The notes below the pieces were generated by a model that was not told where the DNA came from, ran no database searches, and saw only the letters and a program-made list of their open reading frames with translations. Shown one piece after another: positions 28,264 to 38,186 of a DNA stretch of 64,000 nt (positions are counted from its first letter, which is position 1; each line of letters opens with the position of its first letter). The stretch comes from Planctomycetota bacterium (lineage in GTDB: Bacteria > Planctomycetota > Planctomycetia > Pirellulales > Pirellulaceae): positions 685,467 to 749,466 of the forward strand of contig JABAAE010000001.1 in the NCBI GenBank assembly GCA_014238905.1, written 5' to 3'. The translations under genes and the position numbers were made by a program.

Positions 28264-31200
28264 CACGACAGTGGTCATTAGAGCCTCAGCCGGTACCGGG
28301 AAAACCTATCAATTGACAAATCGGTTTCTGGGTCTGATCAAGGATGGTGTGCCTCCCGACCAGATTATGGCGGTGACGTTTACAAGGCTGGCAGCCGGAG
28401 AAATCCTCGAAAGATTGTTGTTTCGACTCGCCACTGCCGCCATGAATGTTGAAGAATGTAACAAGCTTGCCAAGGCTATTGGCGACCTGTCATTCACCCG
28501 AGAGCGATGTTTAAACCTCTTGCAGGAATTGACGGCCAGTCTCCACAGGATCCGGGTAGAGACTCTTGATGCCTACTTCGCGCAGTTGGCCAGGAGTTTC
28601 AGCCTGGAAGTCGGCTTGCCACCCAACTGGGAAATCGTCGAGGAAGTTCAGGACCGGCAGTTGAGGTGGGAGGCACTGGAAGAGACCATTGTCGACGATG
28701 GAAAAAAAACGATTAGTCGTCTGCTGAAGGTGTTGTTTCAAGGAGAAGCCAAGAGGGGAATCAGCTCGAGCCTTTTTGGGACGATCAATAACCTTTACTC
28801 GGTTCTACTGGAGACAGAACCGAACGCCTGGAGCAACTTTCCCAACTTGACCCAGTTAGACGCCGATGAGTTACGGGCGGCGATTGATAAATTAAGATCG
28901 GCTGAAATTCCGAGCCATAAGAAGATCCAGGAATACACCCAGCAGAATATTGAAGCGGCAGAAACAGCGGACTGGGTTGGTTTTGTCTCAAAAGGTCCGA
29001 TATCAAAAATTCTGGAAGGGAGCCCGTCCTACTATGGAAAGCCGTTTTCGGAATCGTTCTTGGCGGCAGCGAACAAGATCATCTCGCACGCCCAGGCGTT
29101 TATTGTCCGTCAGCTTCAACATCAGACCGAAGCGACCTATGAATTGCTGGAGGTGTTCCACAAGCATTATAGCCGGCTGAAACATCGGAATCGGGGCATC
29201 CGATTTGAAGATGTAACCAACAGCTTGATGGAGCTTCCCAGTTTGGCTGCCGCTGATGAGCAAAGTTTTCGTATGGATGCAGAGATTTCGCACCTGCTGG
29301 TGGATGAATTTCAGGATACTTCTTTGCGGCAGTGGCAGATTCTTCAGCCGTTAGCGGAACGGATTGCCGGGGGGGAGCCAACGCTTTTTGAAACCGCCAA
29401 GTCGTCCTTCTTTTGTGTTGGCGATGTGAAGCAGGCAATTTATGGCTGGCGAGGTGGTCGGAGCGAGATCTTTGATGCCCTCGAAAATCAACTCAAGGGT
29501 ATCCAGCAACGCAATCTAAACGAGAGCTTCCGATCGTCACCGGCGGTGATTGAAGTGGTAAACCGTGTTTTCCGAAACATTGGCACCTACGAAAAGCTGG
29601 AGTCTGTTCAGGAAGTGGTCGGGCAGTGGAGCGAAGCATTTCCCGTTCATAAGACGTCGCTTCAGGAGATGCCGGGATTTGTTCAATTGGAAACGGCGCC
29701 GTTTGCGGAATCCGAGGGCGAACGTGTTTCGGCTGCAATGCAGCTTGACGCAACATTTCAATACACCGCCCAAAAAATACGTGACTTGAATCACGCTGCT
29801 CCGGAAAGAACTCTTGGCGTACTGGTGCGTCGCAATGCTTCTGTAGCACAGATGATCTATGAACTTCGAAAAATAGGGGTTAAGGCAAGTGAGGAGCGGG
29901 GGGGCAACCCACTAACAGACTCGGCAGCGGTGCAAGTTATCCTCTCGCTTTTGACGCTGGCGGATCATCCCGATGACCGAATCGCCGCTTTTCACATTGC
30001 GACATCGCCATTGGCGACTCAGTTTAAGTTGGACCGATCTCTTGACCGTCACCGACTACTGATCGTCTCCAAGGAAATCCGGCGTGATCTTATGCAGATT
30101 GGCTATGGTCCGGTGATCGCCAAATGGTGTGAGATGCTGAAACAATTCAGCAATTCACGGGATCAACGGCGTTTGCAGCAATTGGTGGAATTTGCTTTTC
30201 GATTTGAGCCCGTTGCCGGGATTCGGACCTCGGAATTTTTACAGTACGTGAAATCCGAGAGAATCGCCGACCCGTTAATCTCCAATGTACGGGTCATGAC
30301 CGTGCACCAATCCAAAGGTCTGGAGTTTGATATTGTTGTCCTGCCCGAATTGGAAACGGAAATTGACGATTACTCTCGGGAGGTCGTTTGGGATGCCACC
30401 GATCCCACGCAGCCGGTCAATCGTGTTTGCGTCTATCGGAATAAATCACTACAGGCTCTCTTGCCTGACGAAATGCGTGAAATGTTTGTTGCTGCAAAAA
30501 ATCGTCAAGCGATTGAGTCTCTTTGTCTGCTTTACGTTGCTTTGACTCGTGCTGCTTATGCTCTTCACATGATTGTGGCGCCAAAATCAAAAACTACTAG
30601 AGGACGTTCCAGGACCTTTTCGCAGCTGATTCACCATTGCTTGGCGCCAGAAAAAGAGCTGGATGAAGAAACGGAGTTATTCCGGTTCGGCGAAGAGCGT
30701 TGGTTTGCAGACCTTCCTGAAAAACCATCCGAAAGCGGATGCCAATATAAATTACCCGAACGTTTGGAGATGCAGCCGTCCCGGTCACCGGTGGCCTTCG
30801 AATTCAAGAGTCCTTCTTCTCTGGAGGGGGGCCAAGTGGTTTCCGGCGGTCAACTTTTGCGAATGAGCAACCGAAAAGCACTCGCTCGTGGAACAGTTAT
30901 TCATGGACTTTTTGAGCAGGTTGAATGGGTGGATTCGATACCTGATCGCTCAATTTTACTTGGCATTGCCGAACAACTTTGTGATCCAAAAGTAGACCCA
31001 ATCCAAGAGGTGACGGAATTTGAAAAGATGCTCCAGCGGAGCGAAACGGCTCGGATCCTTGACCGAAAGTATTACCTTCAGCCGTTTGAAGAATCGATCA
31101 TCGAAGCGTTACCTGATGAGTTCAACGCCAAAGAAGCCCGCCTGGAGGTTCACAATGAACGGTCTTTTGTCGTGCCTGATTCGGGTCGAATGCTATCCGG

Positions 31201-31468
31201 TACAGTCGATCGATTGGTGTTGATTTTTGGGAAACAGGGGCTGTTGGCGGCCGACATCATCGACTTCAAGACGGACAGGCTTGAAAAAGGTGAACAGGCT
31301 TTAGCGGAACGGGTTGCCTATTACCTTCCCCAGATTGAGGCCTACCGGCGTGCCATCCACTCTCTTTTTCGCCTGCCAATGGAGCGAATTGCGGCAAGAT
31401 TGCTTTTTGTTGATGGCGGAACCCAATGGGCTTTTCCCCAAAAACAGCTGGGATCTCCCGTTTCCTAG
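28250..31468 (+). CDS. AddA/RecB-like UvrD-family helicase-nuclease
   Basis: The helicase-nuclease partner of the upstream gene (1072 aa from ATG 28250; GGGAGAGAG precedes it). Superfamily 1 motifs in order: ASAGTGKTYQL (Walker A), HLLVDEFQDTS (II), CVGDVKQAIYGWRGG (III), LNESFRSSPAV (IV), VMTVHQSKGLEFDIVVLPEL (V) and LCLLYVALTRA (VI). A C-terminal RecB-type nuclease domain has GTVDRLVLI and DIIDFKTDRL. Together the pair should resect double-strand breaks for RecA. The 14-nt overlap with addB-like shows tight translational coupling. Confidence 0.88.
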   Translation: MNPPDTTVVIRASAGTGKTYQLTNRFLGLIKDGVPPDQIMAVTFTRLAAGEILERLLFRLATAAMNVEECNKLAKAIGDLSFTRERCLNLLQELTASLHRIRVETLDAYFAQLARSFSLEVGLPPNWEIVEEVQDRQLRWEALEETIVDDGKKTISRLLKVLFQGEAKRGISSSLFGTINNLYSVLLETEPNAWSNFPNLTQLDADELRAAIDKLRSAEIPSHKKIQEYTQQNIEAAETADWVGFVSKGPISKILEGSPSYYGKPFSESFLAAANKIISHAQAFIVRQLQHQTEATYELLEVFHKHYSRLKHRNRGIRFEDVTNSLMELPSLAAADEQSFRMDAEISHLLVDEFQDTSLRQWQILQPLAERIAGGEPTLFETAKSSFFCVGDVKQAIYGWRGGRSEIFDALENQLKGIQQRNLNESFRSSPAVIEVVNRVFRNIGTYEKLESVQEVVGQWSEAFPVHKTSLQEMPGFVQLETAPFAESEGERVSAAMQLDATFQYTAQKIRDLNHAAPERTLGVLVRRNASVAQMIYELRKIGVKASEERGGNPLTDSAAVQVILSLLTLADHPDDRIAAFHIATSPLATQFKLDRSLDRHRLLIVSKEIRRDLMQIGYGPVIAKWCEMLKQFSNSRDQRRLQQLVEFAFRFEPVAGIRTSEFLQYVKSERIADPLISNVRVMTVHQSKGLEFDIVVLPELETEIDDYSREVVWDATDPTQPVNRVCVYRNKSLQALLPDEMREMFVAAKNRQAIESLCLLYVALTRAAYALHMIVAPKSKTTRGRSRTFSQLIHHCLAPEKELDEETELFRFGEERWFADLPEKPSESGCQYKLPERLEMQPSRSPVAFEFKSPSSLEGGQVVSGGQLLRMSNRKALARGTVIHGLFEQVEWVDSIPDRSILLGIAEQLCDPKVDPIQEVTEFEKMLQRSETARILDRKYYLQPFEESIIEALPDEFNAKEARLEVHNERSFVVPDSGRMLSGTVDRLVLIFGKQGLLAADIIDFKTDRLEKGEQALAERVAYYLPQIEAYRRAIHSLFRLPMERIAARLLFVDGGTQWAFPQKQLGSPVS

Positions 31469-31705
31469 CTTTTGTTGCTAAAATTTCCGGCTCCGACATG
31501 ACTGCTGCGTTCCGACGATTGGGTCTGGATGACGGCCTTCATCAGGTAAGCCACCGATGCACTGATGGGGATCCACCGGGCGGGTCGATGGATTTTTGTC
31601 CTCGGGACGATTCGATGCAAAACGTAGCGTAGTTGCTTTTTTGTGTTCGAAGTCGTTGGAGCAACGCCGAAGCCGCTATTTTCTGAAAAAACATGGAGCC
31701 AAATC

Positions 31706-32809
31706 TTGAAAGCTATCGCCGTCATTCCCGGAACAAAAGAAAGCATCCACTTACGCGAAATCGAAAAGCCAACGTTGTCAGAGGTTCCAAATGGGAATGG
31801 TGTTCTGGTCCGCTGCCTGAAAGTCGGTGTTGATGCAACGGATAAAGAAATCATTGAAGCGTACTACGGCGTTGCTCCAGAGGGAGACGATTTCCTTGTG
31901 ATTGGACATGAGTGTTTTGGAGTGGTTGAGGAGGTTGGCGAAAACGTAACCGACTTTCAAAAAGGGGATTTCGTAACGGCGACGGTCCGGCGGCCAGGAA
32001 CGTCCATGTATGACGTTATCGGAACCAACGATATGACTTCCGACGACAAATATTACGAGCGGGGCATCTGCAATTTGCATGGATTTCTGACAGAGTATTT
32101 TGTCGAGGATGCACAGTATGTCGTCCGCGTGCCCAAGGGCATCGCCAAGCTTCATTGTCTGATGGAACCGATGAGCGTCGTTGCCAAAGCAATTTGGCAG
32201 ATGGATGAAGTGCAGCGTCGATTGAAAGTCTGGTCTCCCAAGGTTGCATTCGTGATGGGAGCTGGGCAGATTGGGCTGCTGGCGACTCTGTTTCTGAGGC
32301 TTCGTGGTTGCGAAGTCTATACCATCGCCCGTTCGCCCGGACCCAATATCAAATCGGAAATCTGTGAAGATTATGGAGCCACTTACGTCAGCACGAAGGA
32401 GACTTCGGTGGAAGATCTGATTGCAAGGGTCGGGCGTCCTGATTTTATTTTGGAAGCGACTGGTTCCAGCAAATTGGCCTTTGACAGTCTGCAGTATGTC
32501 GGGAAAAACGGTTGTGTGGTTTGGACCAGCCTGACGGTGGTTGATGAGATGCTTGAAATTCCAGCAGACAGAATTAATCAGGAATGGGTCTTGGGTAACA
32601 AGGTTTTAGTTGGCAGTGTCAACGGGAACCGTAGTCACTTTGAACTGGGAATCAAGTTTCTGTCTCTCGGAGAAACGACCTATCCGGGGATCACGGAGAA
32701 AGTTCTGACGTCACCGGTGAAGGGTTTTGAGAATTATGGTGAACTGGTTCGCCTTCTTGTGGAAGACAAGTCGGCACTCAAGGTGTACCTTGACATTAGC
32801 GATTTGTAG
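31706..32809 (+). CDS. Glucose 1-dehydrogenase-like MDR protein
   Basis: A zinc-dependent medium-chain dehydrogenase of the archaeal glucose dehydrogenase type. The likely start is TTG 31706 ([13 protein letters not shown]), with GGAG 8-9 nt upstream; GTG 31643 opens the frame earlier. Motifs: [15 protein letters not shown], where Asp replaces the usual Cys zinc ligand as known in Haloferax glucose dehydrogenase, [13 protein letters not shown] (His ligand), [11 protein letters not shown] (Glu) and the Rossmann loop [11 protein letters not shown]. It probably oxidises glucose or another aldose to a lactone with NAD(P). The length of 367 aa is normal. Confidence 0.82.
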   Translation: MKAIAVIPGTKESIHLREIEKPTLSEVPNGNGVLVRCLKVGVDATDKEIIEAYYGVAPEGDDFLVIGHECFGVVEEVGENVTDFQKGDFVTATVRRPGTSMYDVIGTNDMTSDDKYYERGICNLHGFLTEYFVEDAQYVVRVPKGIAKLHCLMEPMSVVAKAIWQMDEVQRRLKVWSPKVAFVMGAGQIGLLATLFLRLRGCEVYTIARSPGPNIKSEICEDYGATYVSTKETSVEDLIARVGRPDFILEATGSSKLAFDSLQYVGKNGCVVWTSLTVVDEMLEIPADRINQEWVLGNKVLVGSVNGNRSHFELGIKFLSLGETTYPGITEKVLTSPVKGFENYGELVRLLVEDKSALKVYLDISDL

Positions 32810-32891
32810 GCCGCCGCTTGGCGTCAACGAACCATCCTTCAGCGGCTAGTGAAGCGATTGGAATTACAAACAGGTTCTTGGAGAACAAATC

Positions 32892-34361
32892 ATGGTTTCG
32901 TTTTTGCCAATAGGTTGTCTCACCGGGTATCAGGTCGTCTGCCGGTTTGTTGCGCAAAGCATCATGATTTTGTGGATGGTGATGCTCTGTGATATGAGCT
33001 TTAGCTTGGTCGGTCCGATGGAATCATTGCGGTGTATGGGCGATGATCAACTTCGACGCCCCAACATTGTATTGATCATGGCTGATGACCTGGGCTGGAT
33101 GGATCTGAATTGCCAGGGAAATTCGAAATTGGTCACTCCCAACCTGAATCGCTTGGCTTTGCAGGGTTTACGCTTTACCGACTCTTATTCGGCTGCCCCT
33201 GTTTGTTCTCCAACGCGAGCTGCGCTGTTAACCGGTTTCTCGCCGGCCAGGCTGAACATTACCAACCACTTGCCCGACCAAAAGCGTTTCACGCCGGCAT
33301 CTTCGGTTCTTCAGCCGGCCAAATGTAAAGAATTTCTGTCTGACGAGTACGAAACTCTGGCCGAAAAGCTGCAGGCCGCCGGGTATAAAACTGGTTTCTT
33401 GGGGAAATGGCACGTTAGTGATCGTGCTGGAAAACAGGGGCAGGGAAGCGATCGATACTACCCCGAAAATCAGGGATTTGAAATAAATATCGGTGGTTGC
33501 TCGTATGGCGGTCCTCCCACCTTTTTTGACCCTTATCGAATTCACAATATCCCGCCCAGGAAAACAGGGGAATACTTGCCCGATCGTCTTGCTGATGAAT
33601 CGATTCGATTTATCGACGCTCGCAAGCAAGATCCGTTTTTCCTCTGCCTGTGGAATTATACGGTTCATTGGCCGATGGAAGCTCCTGAGGATCTGCTGGA
33701 AAAGTACCGGGGCAAAGAGGGGCCTGGGATCAAAGATATTCGCTATGCCGCCATGATCGAAGCCTATGACCGCTCTGTGGGTAAAATCATGGATTACCTG
33801 GACAAGGAGAAACTGGCAGACAATACGCTCTTTGTTTTTACATCTGACAACGGCGCCTATGGTGGCGTATCTGATTTGCGACCGCTGAGGGAGGCCAAGG
33901 GATATCTTTATGAGGGTGGGATCAGGGTGCCCTCGATCGTCCGCTTTCCAGGCCACATCGCACCAGGAGGAGTTTCCGGGACGCCTATTGTGACGATGGA
34001 TTTTTTCGCAACGATTCTGGATGCCTGCGGAGTCTCGTTTGATGCTTCTCGTTGTGACGGAAAAAGCCTGTTACCCCTGTTTCAGGGAAAAAAGCTGGAT
34101 CGTGACGCGCTTTTTTTTCATTATCCCAATTTTGCTTTTCACGGCCAGAATCGGTTGGGCAGTGCGATCAGGGAAGGGGATTACAAGCTGATCCGTTATT
34201 TTGATGATGAGTCGACAGAGCTCTACAATCTAAAAAATGACATTGGCGAGAAAAAGAACCTGTCTGGAAAAATGCCAGCTCTGGCCACGCGTTTGACGAA
34301 GCGATTGACAGATTGGTTGGTCGAGACCGGCGCCAATTTGCCGACCAAGTTGGCTGACTGA
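32892..34361 (+). CDS. Sulfatase (formylglycine-dependent)
   Basis: The second type I sulfatase in the window (489 aa). It has a hydrophobic signal segment (about 14-40), RPNIVLIMADDLGWMDLNC, the canonical modification motif C105-S-P-T-R, GKWHVSD, and TSDNGAYGG with the catalytic Asp/Asn. The C-terminal part ELYNLKNDIGEKKNL is the family's usual end. GGAGAA precedes the ATG by about 8 nt. Probable role: desulfation of marine polysaccharide, in the periplasm. It is unrelated in position to the 9.7-kb sulfatase, and its motif class (CxPxR) differs from that one (CxAxR). Confidence 0.93.
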   Translation: MVSFLPIGCLTGYQVVCRFVAQSIMILWMVMLCDMSFSLVGPMESLRCMGDDQLRRPNIVLIMADDLGWMDLNCQGNSKLVTPNLNRLALQGLRFTDSYSAAPVCSPTRAALLTGFSPARLNITNHLPDQKRFTPASSVLQPAKCKEFLSDEYETLAEKLQAAGYKTGFLGKWHVSDRAGKQGQGSDRYYPENQGFEINIGGCSYGGPPTFFDPYRIHNIPPRKTGEYLPDRLADESIRFIDARKQDPFFLCLWNYTVHWPMEAPEDLLEKYRGKEGPGIKDIRYAAMIEAYDRSVGKIMDYLDKEKLADNTLFVFTSDNGAYGGVSDLRPLREAKGYLYEGGIRVPSIVRFPGHIAPGGVSGTPIVTMDFFATILDACGVSFDASRCDGKSLLPLFQGKKLDRDALFFHYPNFAFHGQNRLGSAIREGDYKLIRYFDDESTELYNLKNDIGEKKNLSGKMPALATRLTKRLTDWLVETGANLPTKLAD

Positions 34362-34390
34362 TCGACCGATGGAATAGCTGACCGCAGCGT

Positions 34391-35530
34391 CTACCTGGAA
34401 ACCTGTGTGCCACTGATCCGAGTGACCAGACGCTTCATTTCCAAGACGCTGATAGTAGCAAGAACCCGACCTGCTGGCAGGTTGGATGTTTGAACAATTT
34501 CATCGATCGTCGTTGAACCGCTGATGCTGTCGAGCACCTTTCGTTCCTGATCATTGAGTTTTAATTCGGCAGGATGGTGCACTTGATGCCCTTTTGTATC
34601 GATGGTCTTGGCCTCTAGCGGTCCCAATTCTTCGATAATGTGATCTACGTTTTCGACGAGCTTGGCACCATCTCGAATTAAGTGATGGCATCCTGAGGAA
34701 GTGCGACAGTCGATCCGGCCCGGGAGGGCAAAAACATCCCGATTCTGCTCCATGGCATGCCGGGCAGAGATCATGGCACCCGACCGCATCGCCGCTTCGA
34801 TGACCACCACGCCCAGTGAAAGGCCAGTGATGATTCGATTTCGTTGTGGAAAACAGAAGGGCGTGGGTTTGGATGCTAATCGGGCCTCGGTAAGGACCGC
34901 CCCACTCTTTGAAATTGCGTTGGCGAGGTTTTTATTTTCGGGTGGATAAAGGTGGAGAAGGCCGCTACCTAAAACGGCGATGGTCCGCCCGCCCGCTTCC
35001 AGAGCGGCCGCGTGAGCTGCTGTATCAATTCCTCTTGCGAGGCCACTGACAATCGTAAATCCACATTGAACCAGGCTCGTAACAAGCCGTTGCGTCTGAT
35101 CGATGCCGTACCGGGAGGCATGTCGTGTGCCGACAACGGCGATAGCTAACGCATCGGATTTCAGAAGTTTTCCCTTGCAGTAAAGGACACCCGGCGGGTC
35201 AGGAATGTTTTTCAGACTGCCTGGATATTGGTCGTGTTGATCCAAAATTAAATCAATGGAATGCTGCCGGGATTTTCGGATTTCATCCACTGACTGTTGT
35301 TGATAATCGGAATGGGTAATGGACATGGCGAGTTGATGACCAATTCCGGGAACCTTCTGAAGATCGTACGGTGAGGCGGCCAGGATGGCATTTGGCGTTT
35401 CAAAATGCAGTAGGAGTTGCTGTCTTAGTCGAGGTCCGAGGCCAGAAATCATGTTCAGCTGAATGGAGCGGATCAGATTTTCTTCATCAATTTCCTTGGC
35501 TTCTGCGGTCGTATCGCTGCGTAAAGTCAT
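34391..35530 (-). CDS. dprA: DNA-processing protein DprA
   Basis: DprA (Smf) binds incoming single-stranded DNA and loads RecA during transformation. The 379-aa protein shows the N-terminal HhH/SAM-like region (ISGLGPRLRQQLLLHF), the Rossmann-like core with VVGTRHASRYG, IVSGLARGIDTAAH, AVLGSGLLHLYPPEN and RNRIITGLSLGVVVIEA, and a C-terminal winged-helix domain (about 310-379). The core and length are canonical. It converges with the sulfatase gene (29-bp gap) and has an AT-rich palindromic region upstream. Confidence 0.95.
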   Translation of the reverse strand: MTLRSDTTAEAKEIDEENLIRSIQLNMISGLGPRLRQQLLLHFETPNAILAASPYDLQKVPGIGHQLAMSITHSDYQQQSVDEIRKSRQHSIDLILDQHDQYPGSLKNIPDPPGVLYCKGKLLKSDALAIAVVGTRHASRYGIDQTQRLVTSLVQCGFTIVSGLARGIDTAAHAAALEAGGRTIAVLGSGLLHLYPPENKNLANAISKSGAVLTEARLASKPTPFCFPQRNRIITGLSLGVVVIEAAMRSGAMISARHAMEQNRDVFALPGRIDCRTSSGCHHLIRDGAKLVENVDHIIEELGPLEAKTIDTKGHQVHHPAELKLNDQERKVLDSISGSTTIDEIVQTSNLPAGRVLATISVLEMKRLVTRISGTQVSR

Positions 35531-35577
35531 CTGTATTACCCGTCGGCTGCACTTGGCTGTTTTTACCCCTTACGAGC

Positions 35578-35600
35578 ATTATATAATACAATTATATAAT
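35578..35600. promoter_or_regulatory. Duplicated palindrome ATTATATAAT upstream of dprA
   Basis: Two exact copies of the 10-bp palindrome (35578-35587 and 35591-35600), offset by 13 bp, 48-70 bp upstream of the dprA start. Each holds a TATAAT-like -10 hexamer on both strands. A promoter or repressor site is possible; there is no further support. Confidence 0.3.
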
Positions 35601-35686
35601 CAAAATGGAATAGGAATCGTCAGAAATCTGTTGCTCCAAAGGGGACGCCAACAGTTCCGGGTGGTTGCCGGCTGTCACCTTCGGCC

Positions 35687-35714
35687 AGCGACCGAGAATG
35701 AGCGACCGAGAATG
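35687..35714. repeat. 14-bp tandem duplication
   Basis: AGCGACCGAGAATG occurs twice head to tail. Confidence 0.9.
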
Positions 35715-35921
35715 AGTGGTCGGGGATCATCAGGGGACCAGCTCAAACTGAAGATGGCGAGTTGCCGTCGATGCTTGTGTGGAGTCTGGTCTGGCGAATG
35801 GACTTGGAGAAATGCGCTGTTGAAATGGGAAAGCGTCGGTGGTGGCCGGTGGCAGCAAACGACTGGGTGAGGATCCGCCCAGGTTGTGGTAAAGTGCTTA
35901 ACGAATTGTCTGCGGCAGTTT

Positions 35922-35977
35922 AGAGATCTTTCAATAGAGATCTTTCAATAGAGATCTTTCAATAGAGATCTTTCAAT
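35922..35977. repeat. 14-bp tandem repeat, four copies
   Basis: Four exact copies of AGAGATCTTTCAAT, then a partial fifth (AAAGATC). Each unit contains a BglII-type palindrome AGATCT. It lies 54 bp before a small membrane-protein gene. Confidence 0.95.
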
Positions 35978-36031
35978 AAAGATCGGGCGGAGACTGCGGG
36001 CGGGGGGGCAAAGAGGATCGGGGCGACAAAA

Positions 36032-36307
36032 ATGCGGATTCGTGGAAAGAAATCTTCTGGGGTCTCTAGCTTCATATTCAAGGTGGGCTCGTTATGCTGC
36101 CTCCTGTTTGTCCTGAATTCAACATTGGTGTTGACGGCTTATGTATTGGCCAAAAACCTGATGCCAGGGTTGCTTAGTGATCCAAGAGTGATTCAGGCGG
36201 TGATGTTTCTGGGACCAGTCCTTCTGATATTTTTTGAATTCTGGCTGTACGATCGGCGAAAAGATAGACAGGCTGCCCGGCGGCGAGCCGAAGAAAGTGC
36301 TTCCTGA
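36032..36307 (+). CDS. Small membrane protein, two TM helices
   Basis: A 91-aa hypothetical protein. A basic N-terminus is followed by two hydrophobic segments (about 15-38 and 54-72) and a basic C-terminal tail YDRRKDRQAARRRAEES predicted to be cytoplasmic. No family was recognised. It converges with efp. Confidence 0.55.
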   Translation: MRIRGKKSSGVSSFIFKVGSLCCLLFVLNSTLVLTAYVLAKNLMPGLLSDPRVIQAVMFLGPVLLIFFEFWLYDRRKDRQAARRRAEESAS

Positions 36308-36337
36308 ATTAACTCACCACCGACGACACAAATCGGT

Positions 36338-36907
36338 CTAAGTCTTGACACGTTCGACGTAATCCCCGGTTCTGGTGTCCACCCGGATCACATCGTCCTG
36401 GTTAATGAAAGCTGGTGCGAGAATTTCGGCTCCCGTTTCAACTTTGACCGGCTTGGTAACGTTGGTCGCTGTGTCTCCCTTGGCACCTGGCTCGCAATAT
36501 TCGACCAATAAGTCGACTTGGTTTGGCGGAGTCATTGTGATGGGGTTATCGTTGAACAGCACCATTTGACACTTCATTCCCTCTTTGAGGTATTTCCAGT
36601 TGTCATCGACTTGTTCGGCAGACAGTTCGAATTGATCATAGGTCTCGTTGTCCATGAAAACGAATGTCTCACCCTGACGATAGAGGTATTGCACATCCGT
36701 TTCTTCTACATCGGCAGTTTCCAGAGCGTCGCCACCTTTGTAGGTTTTTTGCAGGACTGTCCCTCGAATGAGATTTTTTAAACGACACTTGTAAAGCGCG
36801 TTCCCTTTTCCAGGTTTCACAAAGTTCATTTCGGTCATCAGGTAGGGTTCACCGTCAATCTGAACTTTCAAGCCTTTTCTAAAATCGCTGGTTTTATAAG
36901 TTCCCAC
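36338..36907 (-). CDS. efp: Translation elongation factor P
   Basis: EF-P relieves ribosome stalling at polyproline. The 189-aa protein has the three-domain layout: N-terminal KOW-like domain, OB domain (TFVFMDNETYDQFEL) and C-terminal domain ending IRVDTRTGDYVERV. The modification loop reads VKPGKGNA with Lys34, exactly where EpmA/EpmB-type organisms attach beta-lysine. The divergent neighbour is the aminomutase EpmB, which supports beta-lysylation here. Confidence 0.97.
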   Translation of the reverse strand: MGTYKTSDFRKGLKVQIDGEPYLMTEMNFVKPGKGNALYKCRLKNLIRGTVLQKTYKGGDALETADVEETDVQYLYRQGETFVFMDNETYDQFELSAEQVDDNWKYLKEGMKCQMVLFNDNPITMTPPNQVDLLVEYCEPGAKGDTATNVTKPVKVETGAEILAPAFINQDDVIRVDTRTGDYVERVKT

Positions 36908-36998
36908 TGCTTCCTCTCTCGAATCTCAGACCAATCGGGTTGATAGGTTTGTCGATATCCACAACAAACCTGAAAATCTTCATTGCTGTCAAACCGCG

Positions 36999-38186
36999 GT
37001 GATTCCATTAAACTTTGTTTTTCAAATCGCCCCGGACTCAGCTGAACACAAGATGGAGATTTTAACTGGAAATCCCGATGTTGTCCCTACCCATTCTCCA
37101 TGGAAGCTTGATTTGAAGCGGGCGTTTCGAAACTTGGAGGAGTTATTGGAATACGTGGAAGTTGCCCCGGCAGAGGTTGCCGGATTGAGCCAGGCGGGGT
37201 CCCAATTTGGTGTGTTTGCAACTCGATCGTATGCCAGCCGTATTCGCAAAGGTGATCCTTTCGACCCTCTTTTACTGCAAATTGTCCCGCGGAATGCGGA
37301 TTCTTCGTTCTTGGCGAACGAGATGAAGCCCCAGGAAAACCCGATTTCTCAAACCGGTGTAGAGCGACCATCATCGGTCCAGTCCGACTGGTCATTGGAT
37401 CCGGTTGGTGATGCGACCGCATCGCGAATACCTGGTTTGCTGCATAAATACGCGGGACGTGTTTTACTGGTATTGACCGGGGCTTGCGCTATTCATTGCC
37501 GATATTGTTTTCGACAACATTTCGACTATTCCGCAGCCACACGCCATTCCGGCAAACGAGACGCCCACTCGTCGTTAGCAACAGCGGGTGTCGCCAATCA
37601 TCGCTGGCGCGATGCCATGGAGTATATCGGGTCGGATCCGACGATTTCTGAAGTCATACTAAGTGGTGGGGATCCCTTGATGGTAACCGATAACGAGCTG
37701 AAGGATCTCGTAGAGCATGTTTCGGCCATTCCTCACGTTCAGCATCTACGTATTCATACAAGAATGCCTGTTGTTCTTCCCAACCGCATCACGCCATCGT
37801 TGTTGAAAATGCTTCAAGAGACCGACTTGGTCACTCGAGTTGTCCTGCATGTTAATCACGCTAACGAGATGGATGAATTGGTGGCGGCTGCGGTTGGCAA
37901 AATTCGGCAGACAGATACGGTAGTGATGAATCAGGCTGTGTTGCTAAAGGACGTAAACGATAGTTTCCAAGCTCAGCTGGACCTCTCCAAACGGTTAATT
38001 CAGAATCAGGTCCTCCCGTATTACCTGCATCTTCTTGATCAGGTCAGGGGCGGCGAACCTTTTTTTGTAAGCGACCAGCATGCAAAATCTATCCATCTTC
38101 AATTACTCGCCAACTTACCTGGGTATGCGGTTCCTAAACTGGTTAGAGAAGTCGCTGGCGAACCGAATAAAAGACCGGTGGTCTGA
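36999..38186 (+). CDS. epmB: EF-P beta-lysylation protein EpmB (lysine 2,3-aminomutase family)
   Basis: A radical SAM enzyme that converts (S)-alpha-lysine to beta-lysine for attachment to EF-P Lys34. The radical SAM motif is C163-AIH-C167-RY-C170, followed by FRQHFDY. The KamA/EpmB blocks EVILSGGDPLMVTDNEL, HTRMPVVLPNRIT and YYLHLLDQVRGGEPF are present. The 395-aa frame opens with GTG 36999; ATG 37053 (MEILTGNPD) is an alternative start. EpmB is shorter than true lysine aminomutases and lacks their C-terminal extension, as here. It is divergent from efp (91-bp spacer). No epmA was seen in the window. Confidence 0.93.
   Translation: MIPLNFVFQIAPDSAEHKMEILTGNPDVVPTHSPWKLDLKRAFRNLEELLEYVEVAPAEVAGLSQAGSQFGVFATRSYASRIRKGDPFDPLLLQIVPRNADSSFLANEMKPQENPISQTGVERPSSVQSDWSLDPVGDATASRIPGLLHKYAGRVLLVLTGACAIHCRYCFRQHFDYSAATRHSGKRDAHSSLATAGVANHRWRDAMEYIGSDPTISEVILSGGDPLMVTDNELKDLVEHVSAIPHVQHLRIHTRMPVVLPNRITPSLLKMLQETDLVTRVVLHVNHANEMDELVAAAVGKIRQTDTVVMNQAVLLKDVNDSFQAQLDLSKRLIQNQVLPYYLHLLDQVRGGEPFFVSDQHAKSIHLQLLANLPGYAVPKLVREVAGEPNKRPVV

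Larger units (their letters stand above)
35531..36031. other. Spacer upstream of dprA with repeats
   Basis: A 501-bp divergent spacer. It contains two ATTATATAAT palindromes near dprA and two sets of short tandem repeats (35687-35714 and 35922-35977). An open plus-strand frame across it has no coding character. Confidence 0.5.

Noticed and set aside
35463..35870. 135-codon plus-strand ORF
   Set aside because: Overlaps the dprA start on the other strand and the palindrome region; no protein-like features.
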